Of a DNA stretch of 64,000 nucleotides, positions 8,032 to 15,422 are shown one piece after another (positions within the stretch are counted from its first letter, which is position 1; the number at the start of each line of letters is the position of its first letter). A program made the position numbers and the translations under genes. The stretch lies in NCBI RefSeq assembly GCF_010727475.1, contig NZ_AP022567.1, positions 7,874,001-7,938,000 of the forward strand. The letters are read 5' to 3'. Under the pieces are notes generated by a model. The model ran no database searches, was not told where the DNA came from, and saw only the letters and a program-made list of their open reading frames with translations. The DNA comes from Mycolicibacterium mageritense (GTDB taxonomy: Bacteria; Actinomycetota; Actinomycetes; Mycobacteriales; Mycobacteriaceae).

Positions 8032-8541
8032 ATGCCAGAGGCTTCCTTTCCACGCGGCGGCTGGGGTCGTGACGACCTCTCCCCTGTGTTCAAGCCGGTT
8101 TTCGCGTTCGCCGCGTCGCCGTTCGGGTCGAAAGTGATCCGGGCCGTCGTTCCGCTCGACGAGCGCGTGGTCAACCGCACCAAGGGCCGGTTCTCGCTGT
8201 TCGGGCCGTTGTCGATGCCTGAACTGCTGTTGACCACCACGGGCCGCAAATCGGGTCAGCCACGCACCACCGTGCTCAGCTACGTCCACGGCGACATCCG
8301 GCTATTGGTGTTGGGCAGCAACTTCGGACAGCGACGTCATCCGTCATGGTCGACAAATCTGGTGGCCGATCCCCGGGCATCGGTATCGATGGCGGGACAA
8401 GATATCCCGGTCACCGCGACGCTGCTCACCGACGGCGAACGCGATGCGGCTCTGCAACGGTTTCTGGCATACCCGATGTACCGGGCCTACCAGACCCGCA
8501 CGGATCGTGATCTGCGGGTGTTCGCCTTGACGCGTCGCTGA
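8032..8541 (+). CDS. Deazaflavin (F420)-dependent nitroreductase family protein, Ddn-like
   Basis: 169 aa. The ATG at 8032 is preferred over upstream in-frame codons that overlap the AraC gene. The FDOR/Ddn signature is present: LLLTTTGRKSGQPRTTVL, followed by LLVLGSNFGQRRHPSWSTNLVADP. Proteins of this split-barrel family bind F420 and reduce nitroimidazoles, quinones or other small molecules; the physiological substrate is not predictable. It is convergent with the inositol ABC transporter genes. Confidence 0.87.
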   Translation: MPEASFPRGGWGRDDLSPVFKPVFAFAASPFGSKVIRAVVPLDERVVNRTKGRFSLFGPLSMPELLLTTTGRKSGQPRTTVLSYVHGDIRLLVLGSNFGQRRHPSWSTNLVADPRASVSMAGQDIPVTATLLTDGERDAALQRFLAYPMYRAYQTRTDRDLRVFALTRR

Positions 8542-8593
8542 CTGGGCACGCTGGACCGGGTACGAACGTGCGCGGGCTGCCACCCGATTACGG

Positions 8594-8625
8594 CGCGGCG
8601 AGCAACAGACCCGCACGCTCGCGCG
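8594..8625. terminator. Inverted repeat of the GTCTG hairpin family, convergent junction
   Basis: CGCGGCGAGC (8594-8603) pairs, with one bulge, with GCTCGCGCG (8617-8625). On the minus strand the unit reads GCGAGCGTGCGGGTCTG, closely matching the left arm at 59406. The 16 bases at 8602-8617 recur identically at 59570-59585. It lies between convergent genes ending at 8541 and 8644. Confidence 0.5.
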
Positions 8626-8643
8626 GTTGGACAGTCCGAAACG

Positions 8644-9462
8644 CTACTTGCGGCCCAGTTCGTGGCTCAGCGCCTCGAGTTCGTTGCCGCCCGCCATCTC
8701 CTGCGTGAGGTGTTCCAGCGTGATCTCGTCGTACGTGCAGTCCAGCTTCTGCCTGCCGCGGTTGAGCAACACGAAGTGGTCCCCCACCATGTGCGCGTGG
8801 TGCGGGTTGTGGGTGATGAAGATGACACCGAACCCCTGCTCCTTGGCCGCGGTGATGTAGCGCAGCACCATGCCGGATTGCTTGACGCCCAGTGCGGCGG
8901 TGGGCTCGTCGAGGATCAGCACCCGGGCGCCGAAGAAGATGGCCCGCGCGATCGCGACGCACTGACGCTGACCACCCGACAGCGACCCGATGGGCGCGTC
9001 GACATCGGGCAGGTCGATACCCATCTTGTGCAGTTCGGAGATGGTCGTCGCACGCATCGCGGAGATGTCGAGCGATTTGAAGATGCCCTTCTTGCGCAAC
9101 TCGTTGCCGAGGAAGAAGTTGCGCCACACCGGCATCAAGGACACCACCGCGAGATCCTGGTACACCGTGGCGATGCCGGCGTTGAGCGAATCCTTGGGCG
9201 ACTCGAACACCGTGGCCTTGCCGTCGATGAGCAGTTCGCCCTCGGTCGGCTTGTGCAGCCCGGCGATGATCTTGATCAGGGTCGACTTGCCCGCACCGTT
9301 GTCACCGAGCACGCCGGTCACCTCGCCGGCACCGACCCGCAGGTTGATGTCCGCCAGGGCGATGATGTTTCCGTAGCTCTTGCCGACGTGTTTGAGTTCG
9401 ACAAGCGGGGTTTCGCCGCCCGACGGGGTCTCGGCGATCGGGGCTTCCGCAGTTGTGCTCAT
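8644..9462 (-). CDS. Sugar ABC transporter ATP-binding protein (CUT2 type, single domain)
   Basis: 272 aa. Walker A GDNGAGKST, signature LSGGQRQ and Walker B VLILDEPTAALG are all intact. CUT2 importers such as RbsA usually have two fused ATPase domains in about 500 aa. This one has a single domain, as in FrcA-type proteins, so it must work as a homodimer. It is the last gene of the minus-strand importer operon, 4 bases after the permease, and is expected to energise uptake of inositol or a related polyol. Confidence 0.9.
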   Translation of the reverse strand: MSTTAEAPIAETPSGGETPLVELKHVGKSYGNIIALADINLRVGAGEVTGVLGDNGAGKSTLIKIIAGLHKPTEGELLIDGKATVFESPKDSLNAGIATVYQDLAVVSLMPVWRNFFLGNELRKKGIFKSLDISAMRATTISELHKMGIDLPDVDAPIGSLSGGQRQCVAIARAIFFGARVLILDEPTAALGVKQSGMVLRYITAAKEQGFGVIFITHNPHHAHMVGDHFVLLNRGRQKLDCTYDEITLEHLTQEMAGGNELEALSHELGRK

Positions 9463-9466
9463 CTAC

Positions 9467-10525
9467 TTACCTTTTCGCTGCGTAGTTGCGGACGACGTTG
9501 TTGGCGATCACCGCGAACAGCAGCATCGCGCCGAGGAAGAACTTGAACCAGTCCGGGTTCCACCCCGCGTAGACGATGCCCTGGTTGGTCATGCCGAAGA
9601 TGAACGCGCCGATCAGGGTGCCGATGGCGGTTCCGTAACCACCTGTCAACAGGCAGCCGCCGACCACGGCCGCGATGATGTAGAAGAACTCGTTGCCGAT
9701 ACCCTGACCGGACTGCACGGTGTTGAACGCGAACAACAGGTGCATGCCGACGAACCAGGCGCAGAAGCTGACGACCATGAACAGGCCGATCTTGACCTTG
9801 GTGACCGGCACACCGACTGCGCGGGCACTGTCCTGATTGCCGCCGACCGCGAAAATCCAGTTCCCCACCCGGGTCTTGAACAACACATAGGTGGCGAGTG
9901 CGGTGAACAGGATCCACCACACCACGGTGATCCGCACCGAAACCCCGAACACCGTAAACGACGACGCGAACACTGCCCGGCCGGAATCGAAGCCCTGCAT
10001 GTCCGATACGCTGGGGGTCGCTACCTGCCCCGAAAGCAGCTTGGTCACTGCGAGATTGATGCCCGTCAGCATGAAGAACGAGCTGAGCGTGATCAAGAAC
10101 GACGGAATCTTGGTCTTCATCACCATGTAGCCGTTGAAGAACCCGACGGCCAGCGCGATGACCAACGCGAGCGCCGCACCGGTCCACAGATTGAGGTGCA
10201 GGTTGTAGCTCAGCATCGAGGCGGCCAGCGACGCCGTGGTGACCGCGACGCCCGACGACAGATCGAACTCACCGCCGATCATCAGCACGCCCACCCCGAC
10301 GGCCATGATGCCGATCGTCGAGCTCGCGTACAGCACGGTCGCGAGTGCCTCCGGGGTACGGAACGGCGGAGCCACGATGAGGAACAGCACGAAGATGCCG
10401 ATCGCGCCGATCGCCGCGCCCATCTCGGGGCGGATCAGCAAGCGCTGCAGCTTGTTCTGTTCCTTGACGCGTTCGTCTCGGACGACCTTGTGGGTCTCGA
10501 GATTGAGGTCTGCCTGGGTAGTCAT
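9467..10525 (-). CDS. Sugar ABC transporter permease (RbsC/FrcC-like)
   Basis: 352 aa with about ten hydrophobic segments and the CUT2 permease motif GGEFDLSSGVAVTTASLAA. The C-terminal segment GTLIGAFIFGMTNQGIVYAG is also typical of BPD_transp_2. The charged N-terminus (ETHKVVRDERVKEQNKLQR) is cytoplasmic. It forms the membrane channel together with the ATPase and the lipoprotein encoded on either side, separated by 2-4 bases, so the three are one operon. Confidence 0.9.
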   Translation of the reverse strand: MTTQADLNLETHKVVRDERVKEQNKLQRLLIRPEMGAAIGAIGIFVLFLIVAPPFRTPEALATVLYASSTIGIMAVGVGVLMIGGEFDLSSGVAVTTASLAASMLSYNLHLNLWTGAALALVIALAVGFFNGYMVMKTKIPSFLITLSSFFMLTGINLAVTKLLSGQVATPSVSDMQGFDSGRAVFASSFTVFGVSVRITVVWWILFTALATYVLFKTRVGNWIFAVGGNQDSARAVGVPVTKVKIGLFMVVSFCAWFVGMHLLFAFNTVQSGQGIGNEFFYIIAAVVGGCLLTGGYGTAIGTLIGAFIFGMTNQGIVYAGWNPDWFKFFLGAMLLFAVIANNVVRNYAAKR

Positions 10526-10527
10526 GT

Positions 10528-11508
10528 CTAGCGTGTCCCGTTCTTCGCGTACTCGGCCACCGCATCGATGTTGGTCTTGTCGATGAACGACGGCCCGGTG
10601 AGCGTCGGCTGGTTACCGCCGATCACGTTTCCGTTGTTGAGGTAGAGCCACAGCGAATCGACCGCGAGGTAGCCCTGAAGGAACGGCTGCTGGTCGACGG
10701 CCCATTGGACGTCGCCGTTCTGGATGGCGTCGACCAGTGCGGCATTGGTGTCGAAGGTCGCGACCTTCGCCTTGCTGCCCGCGTTCTTCACCGACTGCAC
10801 CGCGGTGAGTGCGAACGGCGCACCGAGAGTCAGGACCGTGTCGATGCTCGGATCCTGTTGGAGCTTGGCGGTGATGGTCGATTCGACCGACGGCATGTCC
10901 TTGCCGTTGACGTTGAGCACCTCGACGGCCGGGAAGGTGTTCTTGACGCCTGCACACCGGGCTTCGAGGTCGACGTGGCCCTGCTCCTGGATGACGCAGA
11001 TGACCTTCTTGGCGCCCTCCGCGGCCAAGCGCCTCCCGGCTTCCTGGCCGGCGATGTAGCCGTCCTGGCCGAAGTACTCCTTGACGCCCAGCTTCTGCCA
11101 CGCGTCGAGGCCTGCGTTGAACGCGACCACCGGAATCCCCTTGGCGGTGGCGTTCTCGATGGCCGGCTTCATGGCGTCAGGCTTGGCCAGGGTCACCGCG
11201 ATGCCCTTGACCCCGCTGTCGATCGCAGTCTGCACGAGGTTCGCCTGGTTGGGCGCCTCGGGGTCGTTCGAGTAGCGCAGTTCGATGTTGTCCTTCTTTG
11301 CCGCGGTCTCGGCGCCCTTGCGCACCAAGTCCCAGAAGGAGTCGCCCGGCACCTCGTGGGTGATCATCGCGATGGTCACCCGCGGGGTGTCAGCCGTGCC
11401 GCCACCCATGCCGCCGCCGTTGCTCTGCGGCTTTCCGCCGGTGCTGGAACACGCGCCCAACGCGAGCACGCCCGCCGCAGCTACCGCCGCGAGCCGAGTG
11501 AACCTCAT
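10528..11508 (-). CDS. Sugar-binding lipoprotein of the inositol-locus ABC importer
   Basis: 326 aa. A signal peptide ends in the lipobox LGAC (Cys about residue 20), followed by a Gly/Ser/Asn linker, so the protein is a membrane-anchored binding protein. The remainder is a periplasmic-binding-protein type 1 fold of the RbsB class (ITHEVPGDSFWDLVRKGAE, VTLAKPDAMKPAI, VAFNAGLD). GGAGAAGC precedes the ATG. As first gene of the importer operon next to iol genes and their GntR regulator, it probably binds myo-inositol; the ligand is inferred from context. Confidence 0.88.
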   Translation of the reverse strand: MRFTRLAAVAAAGVLALGACSSTGGKPQSNGGGMGGGTADTPRVTIAMITHEVPGDSFWDLVRKGAETAAKKDNIELRYSNDPEAPNQANLVQTAIDSGVKGIAVTLAKPDAMKPAIENATAKGIPVVAFNAGLDAWQKLGVKEYFGQDGYIAGQEAGRRLAAEGAKKVICVIQEQGHVDLEARCAGVKNTFPAVEVLNVNGKDMPSVESTITAKLQQDPSIDTVLTLGAPFALTAVQSVKNAGSKAKVATFDTNAALVDAIQNGDVQWAVDQQPFLQGYLAVDSLWLYLNNGNVIGGNQPTLTGPSFIDKTNIDAVAEYAKNGTR

Positions 11509-11611
11509 TGCTTCTCCTTGTCATCGACCTCACCGCGGTTGCCTGTGCGTCCTGGGCTCCAGTGACAAGCGACACGGCCTCGCAGATGATGTAATACCGC
11601 TCACATCTGAA

Positions 11612-11634
11612 TGTCAAGACTTTGTTCGGACATT
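11612..11634 (-). promoter_or_regulatory. Importer-operon promoter with 23-bp sequence shared with the iolC promoter
   Basis: The 23 bases here are the exact reverse complement of 12557-12579. On the minus strand the element ends in TTGACA (11617-11612), a consensus -35. It is followed after 17 bases by TTACAT, a plausible -10. The near-palindrome TGTTCGGACA inside it is a likely GntR half-site pair. The gap lies between the lipoprotein gene and the end of gntR. Confidence 0.72.
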
Positions 11635-11677
11635 AGGACTGCATATCAAACCAGCGTCGCGTCGACAACGCGGACGA

Positions 11678-11701
11678 GCCTCCGCCGAGTACCGCGGAGG
11701 C
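11678..11701. terminator. Hairpin downstream of the GntR gene
   Basis: GCCTCCGC (11678-11685) pairs perfectly with GCGGAGGC (11694-11701) around an 8-base loop, 37 bases past the gntR stop. It lacks a T-run, so termination is only a possibility. Confidence 0.4.
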
Positions 11702-11737
11702 CTCACGAAACACGCTGGAACAGAACCTTTTTGATGC

Positions 11738-12481
11738 CTAGCGGTCGACCAGCGTGGTGTCGAAGTAGTACCGCGAGGCACGGTAGGCATGGCTGCCATA
11801 CTCGACGATGCGCCCAGAGTCGTCGAACGCGGTACGTTCCATGACCAGCAGTGGCGCCTTCGGCTTCTCGTCGAGCAGTTTGGCCTCGTCGCGATCGGCA
11901 GCCTTGGCACCGATACGCTGCCGGGCCAGCCGGATGTGGACGCCGCGCGAGCGCAGCGACTGGTAGAGACCGGACCGTTCGAGCTCATCGCGATCCGGAG
12001 CGATGGCCGCGGGCAGGTGGTTCGTCATGAGGGCCAACGGCTGGCCACCCGACGTGCGCAGCCGGCGCATCGTGACCACTTCACTGCCCGGCTCAAGGTT
12101 CAGCCGTTCGGCGATCTCGTCGGGCGCCGGCCCCACCGTGTATTCGAGCACCCGGGTGGCAGGCTCCTGGCCCGCCCGCGCCAGGTCGTCATACAGGCTC
12201 GTGAGCTCGACGGGGCGGTGCACCGGGGTCTGGACCACCTGGGTGCCGACGCCGCGTTTGCGCACGAGCAGTCCCTTGTCGACGAGTTCCTGGATCGCGC
12301 GGCGCGTGGTGGGGCGCGACAGGTTGAGCCGGCTGGCCAGCGCCAGTTCGTTCTCGAAACGGTCACCCGGCTTGAGTTGTCCGTCCAGGATTGCCTTTTC
12401 GAACACCTGCGCAACCTGGAAGTACAGCGGTATGGGACTCGAACGGTCGAGCTCGACGGACAACGTCGGGGTCACGCTCAC
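11738..12481 (-). CDS. GntR/HutC-family regulator of the inositol locus
   Basis: 247 aa. N-terminal winged helix-turn-helix (about 15-80: PLYFQVAQVFEKAILDGQLKPGDRFENELALASRLNLSRPTTRRAI, quoted here only by its ends PLYFQ and TTRRAI). The C-terminal UTRA effector domain ends with SHAYRASRYYF. It sits between the importer operon and the iol operon, and identical 23-bp elements at both promoters flank it. The simplest reading is that this protein binds both and is relieved by an inositol catabolite, as the GntR-type IolR does in Corynebacterium. Confidence 0.87.
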   Translation of the reverse strand: MSVTPTLSVELDRSSPIPLYFQVAQVFEKAILDGQLKPGDRFENELALASRLNLSRPTTRRAIQELVDKGLLVRKRGVGTQVVQTPVHRPVELTSLYDDLARAGQEPATRVLEYTVGPAPDEIAERLNLEPGSEVVTMRRLRTSGGQPLALMTNHLPAAIAPDRDELERSGLYQSLRSRGVHIRLARQRIGAKAADRDEAKLLDEKPKAPLLVMERTAFDDSGRIVEYGSHAYRASRYYFDTTLVDR

Positions 12482-12556
12482 TCCAATCCTCGCATGCTCC
12501 GCGGGCGGTTCGCCGGAAGTGATTGTTCAGCGTACATGCTTATGACTGAAAGTAAG

Positions 12557-12579
12557 AATGTCCGAACAAAGTCTTGACA
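12557..12579 (+). promoter_or_regulatory. iolC-operon promoter with the shared 23-bp element
   Basis: This is the inverted copy of 11612-11634. Its last six bases, TTGACA (12574-12579), form a perfect -35 box for the plus strand; the -10 (CACAGT after 18 bases) is weak. Perfect identity over 23 bases at two promoters about 945 bases apart, with unrelated sequence around them, supports a common operator. Confidence 0.75.
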
Positions 12580-12640
12580 GCACGCGGTGACGGGGAGCAC
12601 AGTCGACACCGACACCAGGCGCGCCCGGCGCCGCCCAAAA

Positions 12641-12670
12641 CGCACATACGCACATACGCACATACGCACA
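12641..12670. repeat. Tandem 8-bp repeat in the iolC leader
   Basis: The unit CGCACATA is repeated three times and followed by a partial fourth copy, CGCACA. It occupies the untranslated leader between the candidate promoter and the GTG start of iolC. Copy number could vary by slippage. Confidence 0.9.
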
Positions 12671-12689
12671 CCGCACTCGGGAGTCAGTC

Positions 12690-13667
12690 GTGACCGACAA
12701 CGCCAACCAGCCTTTCGACGTCATCGCCATCGGACGCAGTGGCGTCGACGTGTACCCACTACAGGTCGGGGTGGGACTCGAGCAGGTGCAGTCGTTCGGG
12801 AAGTTCCTCGGTGGCAGCGCCGCCAACGTCGCTGTCGCCGCTGCGCGGTTGGGCAATCGCACCGCATTGATCTCCGGCGCGGGCGATGACCCGTTCGGCC
12901 GGTTCGTGCGCGACGAACTCGCCCGGCTTGGCGTCGACAATCGGTTCGTCAGTACACACGGCGAGTACCCCACTCCGGTGACGTTCTGCGAGATCTTCCC
13001 ACCCGACGACTTCCCGCTGTACTTCTACCGCAAGCCCTCTGCCCCGGACCTGCAGATCCAGCCCGACGAGATCGACGTCGACGCCGTGCGCGGCGCTCGC
13101 CTGTACTGGTCTACCGTGACCGGTCTGTCCGAAGAGCCCAGCCGCAGCGCGCATTTCGCAGCGTGGGCTGCCCGCTCGCGGGCCCCGCTGACGGTCTTGG
13201 ACCTCGACTACCGACCGATGTTCTGGGAATCCCCCGCCGCAGCCACCGAACAGGTTCAGCGTGCCCTGCAGCACGTCACCGTCGCGGTGGGCAACCGCGA
13301 GGAATGCGAGATCGCCGTCGGAGAGTCCAATCCCCGCAAGGCCGCCGACGCCCTGCTGGACCTCGGGGTCGAGCTCGCGATCGTCAAGCAGGGGCCGCGC
13401 GGCGTGCTCGGCAAGACCAAGCACAGCTCGGTCACCGTGCCGCCCAACGAGGTCGATGTCATCAACGGGCTCGGTGCCGGTGATGCGTTCGGTGGCAGTC
13501 TGATTCACGGGCTCCTGCACGACTGGCCGTTGGAGAAGACCCTGCGCTACGCCAATGCCGCGGGAGCCATCGTCGCGTCCCGTCTCGAATGCTCGACGGC
13601 CATGCCGACAGCGGCCGAGGTTGCCGATCTTGCCGAACAAACCGCCGTGGAGGCCGTCAATGTCTAA
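12690..13667 (+). CDS. iolC: 5-dehydro-2-deoxygluconokinase
   Basis: 325 aa PfkB-family kinase starting at GTG 12690. The N-terminal GGSAANVAVAAARLG and the C-terminal active-site motif INGLGAGDAFGGSLIHGLL (catalytic Asp in GAGDAF) are intact. In the myo-inositol pathway it phosphorylates 5-dehydro-2-deoxy-D-gluconate. It heads an operon containing iolB, iolD, iolE and iolG. The 3' end overlaps the next gene by 8 bases. Confidence 0.92.
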   Translation: MTDNANQPFDVIAIGRSGVDVYPLQVGVGLEQVQSFGKFLGGSAANVAVAAARLGNRTALISGAGDDPFGRFVRDELARLGVDNRFVSTHGEYPTPVTFCEIFPPDDFPLYFYRKPSAPDLQIQPDEIDVDAVRGARLYWSTVTGLSEEPSRSAHFAAWAARSRAPLTVLDLDYRPMFWESPAAATEQVQRALQHVTVAVGNREECEIAVGESNPRKAADALLDLGVELAIVKQGPRGVLGKTKHSSVTVPPNEVDVINGLGAGDAFGGSLIHGLLHDWPLEKTLRYANAAGAIVASRLECSTAMPTAAEVADLAEQTAVEAVNV

Positions 13668-14541
13668 CCCTGTGTGCCGGAGCTACGCCGAGATCACCGA
13701 AGTGCGGGCGGCCGATCCCGCGGCGGTGGCGACGGCCTGGCAGAACCGCACGACCCGGCCCACGGTGCGGGGCGACGGCAACCTGATGATCGTCGCCGCC
13801 GACCACCCGGCGCGCGGAGCGCTCGCCGTCGGTTCCCGGCCGACCGCGATGAACAGCCGCATCGACCTGCTGGACCGGTTACGCACCGCGCTGGCCGATC
13901 CCGGCGTCGACGGTGTGCTCGCCACGTCCGACATCCTCGACGACCTCGTGCTGCTCGGCGCGCTCGAAGACAAGGTGGTGTTCTCGTCGTTCAACCGCGG
14001 CGGGCTGGCCGGCGCGGCGTTCGAACTCGACGACCGCATGACCGGCGCCACCGCGGCTTCGACCGCTGCCGCGAAGATGAACGGCGGAAAGATGTTGTGC
14101 CGCATCGATCTCGATGATCCCGGGACGGTGTCCACCATGGTGGCGTGCGCGCAGGCCATCGACGCTCTCGCCGCGGCCGGGCTGATCGCGATGCTCGAAC
14201 CGTTCCTGTCGACCCGCGTCGACGGCAAGGTGCGCAACGACCTGTCCCCCGACGCCGTGATCAAATCCGTGCACATCGGCCAAGGCCTCGGATCCACGTC
14301 GGCCTACACCTGGATGAAGCTGCCGGTGGTACCCGAGATGGATCGCGTCATGGAGTCCACGACCATGCCGACATTGCTGCTCGGCGGTGATCCGACCGAC
14401 CCCGACGAGGCATTCGCGAGTTGGGAGAAGGCACTGACGCTGCCGTCGGTGCGCGGGCTGATCGTCGGCCGCACGCTGCTCTATCCCGCCGACGACGACG
14501 TCGCCTCGGCGGTCGCGACCGCAGTGAAGATGGTGAGGTGA
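13660..14541 (+). CDS. Class I aldolase-like (beta/alpha)8 protein of inositol operons (Cgl0159 type)
   Basis: 293 aa. The ATG at 13660 lies inside the iolC 3' end and has GTGGAGG 7 bases upstream, giving coupled translation. The sequence NLMIVAADHPARGALAVG and the acidic/Lys-containing strands recall DhnA/LacD-like TIM-barrel aldolases. From memory, Corynebacterium iol clusters carry a homologue at the same place between iolC and iolB. It may replace IolJ by cleaving 5-dehydro-2-deoxygluconate 6-phosphate to dihydroxyacetone phosphate and malonate semialdehyde; that role is inference from pathway need, since no classical iolJ is present. Confidence 0.8.
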   Translation: MSNPVCRSYAEITEVRAADPAAVATAWQNRTTRPTVRGDGNLMIVAADHPARGALAVGSRPTAMNSRIDLLDRLRTALADPGVDGVLATSDILDDLVLLGALEDKVVFSSFNRGGLAGAAFELDDRMTGATAASTAAAKMNGGKMLCRIDLDDPGTVSTMVACAQAIDALAAAGLIAMLEPFLSTRVDGKVRNDLSPDAVIKSVHIGQGLGSTSAYTWMKLPVVPEMDRVMESTTMPTLLLGGDPTDPDEAFASWEKALTLPSVRGLIVGRTLLYPADDDVASAVATAVKMVR

Positions 14542-14543
14542 GC

Positions 14544-15419
14544 ATGAACAGCAAGTGGTACATCCCGGCCCGCAGCGCCACGGCCCCCTACACGGTCGAC
14601 GTCACCCCCGAGTCGGCCGGCTGGGCCGAATCTTCGCTGCAGGTCGTCGAACTCGCGGAGTCCGGCTCGATCGCACTGGCCACCGGCCAGACCGAGGTGA
14701 TGATCCTCCCCCTCGCGGGCGGCGGCACAGTCGAGTGCGGCGGGACGACGTTCGAACTCACGCCGCGCGGATCGGTGTTCGACGGGCCCGCCGACATGGT
14801 CTACCTCGGCATCGACCAGCCCTACACGCTGACCGGTCACGGCCGCATCGCGATCTGCGGGGCCCGCGCCAAACGGTCGTTCCCCAACCGTCGGGTCGCC
14901 GCGGCCGATGTGGCCGTCGAACTGCGCGGGGCGGGCAACTGCAGCAGGCAGGTGCACAACTTCGGCACCGCGACCGCGTTCGAGGCCGACTCGCTGATCG
15001 CGTGCGAGGTCATCACTCCCGGTGGCAACTGGTCGAGCTACCCGGCGCACAAGCACGACGAGGACACCGAGGTGGAGACCCAGCTGGAGGAGATCTACTA
15101 CTTCGAGATCGACGACAGTCCCGCGGGTACACCGGGGTTCGGCTACCACCGGGTGTTCGGCACGCCGCAGCGGCCGATCGAGGTGCTTGAAGAGGTGCGC
15201 AGCGGCGACGTCGTCCTGGTGCCGCACGGTTACCACGGACCGTCTATCGCAGCACCCGGGCACCACATGTACTACCTCAACGTGATGGCCGGCTCCGGTC
15301 CCAACCGGGCGTGGCTGATCTGTGACGACCCGAACCACACCTGGCTGCGGGGCAGCTGGGAACACCAGGAAATCGACCCCCGGCTGCCGTTCGGCACCGG
15401 CTCTCGCGAAGGAGCCTGA
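14544..15419 (+). CDS. iolB: 5-deoxy-glucuronate isomerase
   Basis: 291 aa from the ATG at 14544, two bases after the preceding stop. Two-cupin KduI/IolB family: the C-terminal cupin has NWSSYPAHKHD and a Glu-rich strand (ETQLEEIYYFEID), then GDVVLVPHGYHG, supplying the metal-binding His and Glu residues. It converts 5-deoxy-D-glucuronate to 5-dehydro-2-deoxy-D-gluconate, the substrate of IolC. Confidence 0.92.
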   Translation: MNSKWYIPARSATAPYTVDVTPESAGWAESSLQVVELAESGSIALATGQTEVMILPLAGGGTVECGGTTFELTPRGSVFDGPADMVYLGIDQPYTLTGHGRIAICGARAKRSFPNRRVAAADVAVELRGAGNCSRQVHNFGTATAFEADSLIACEVITPGGNWSSYPAHKHDEDTEVETQLEEIYYFEIDDSPAGTPGFGYHRVFGTPQRPIEVLEEVRSGDVVLVPHGYHGPSIAAPGHHMYYLNVMAGSGPNRAWLICDDPNHTWLRGSWEHQEIDPRLPFGTGSREGA

Positions 15420-15422
15420 TCC

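Noticed and set aside
12641..12670. Tandem repeats considered as a CRISPR fragment.
   Set aside because: Eight-base units without spacers are a microsatellite, not a CRISPR array; no cas genes are near.
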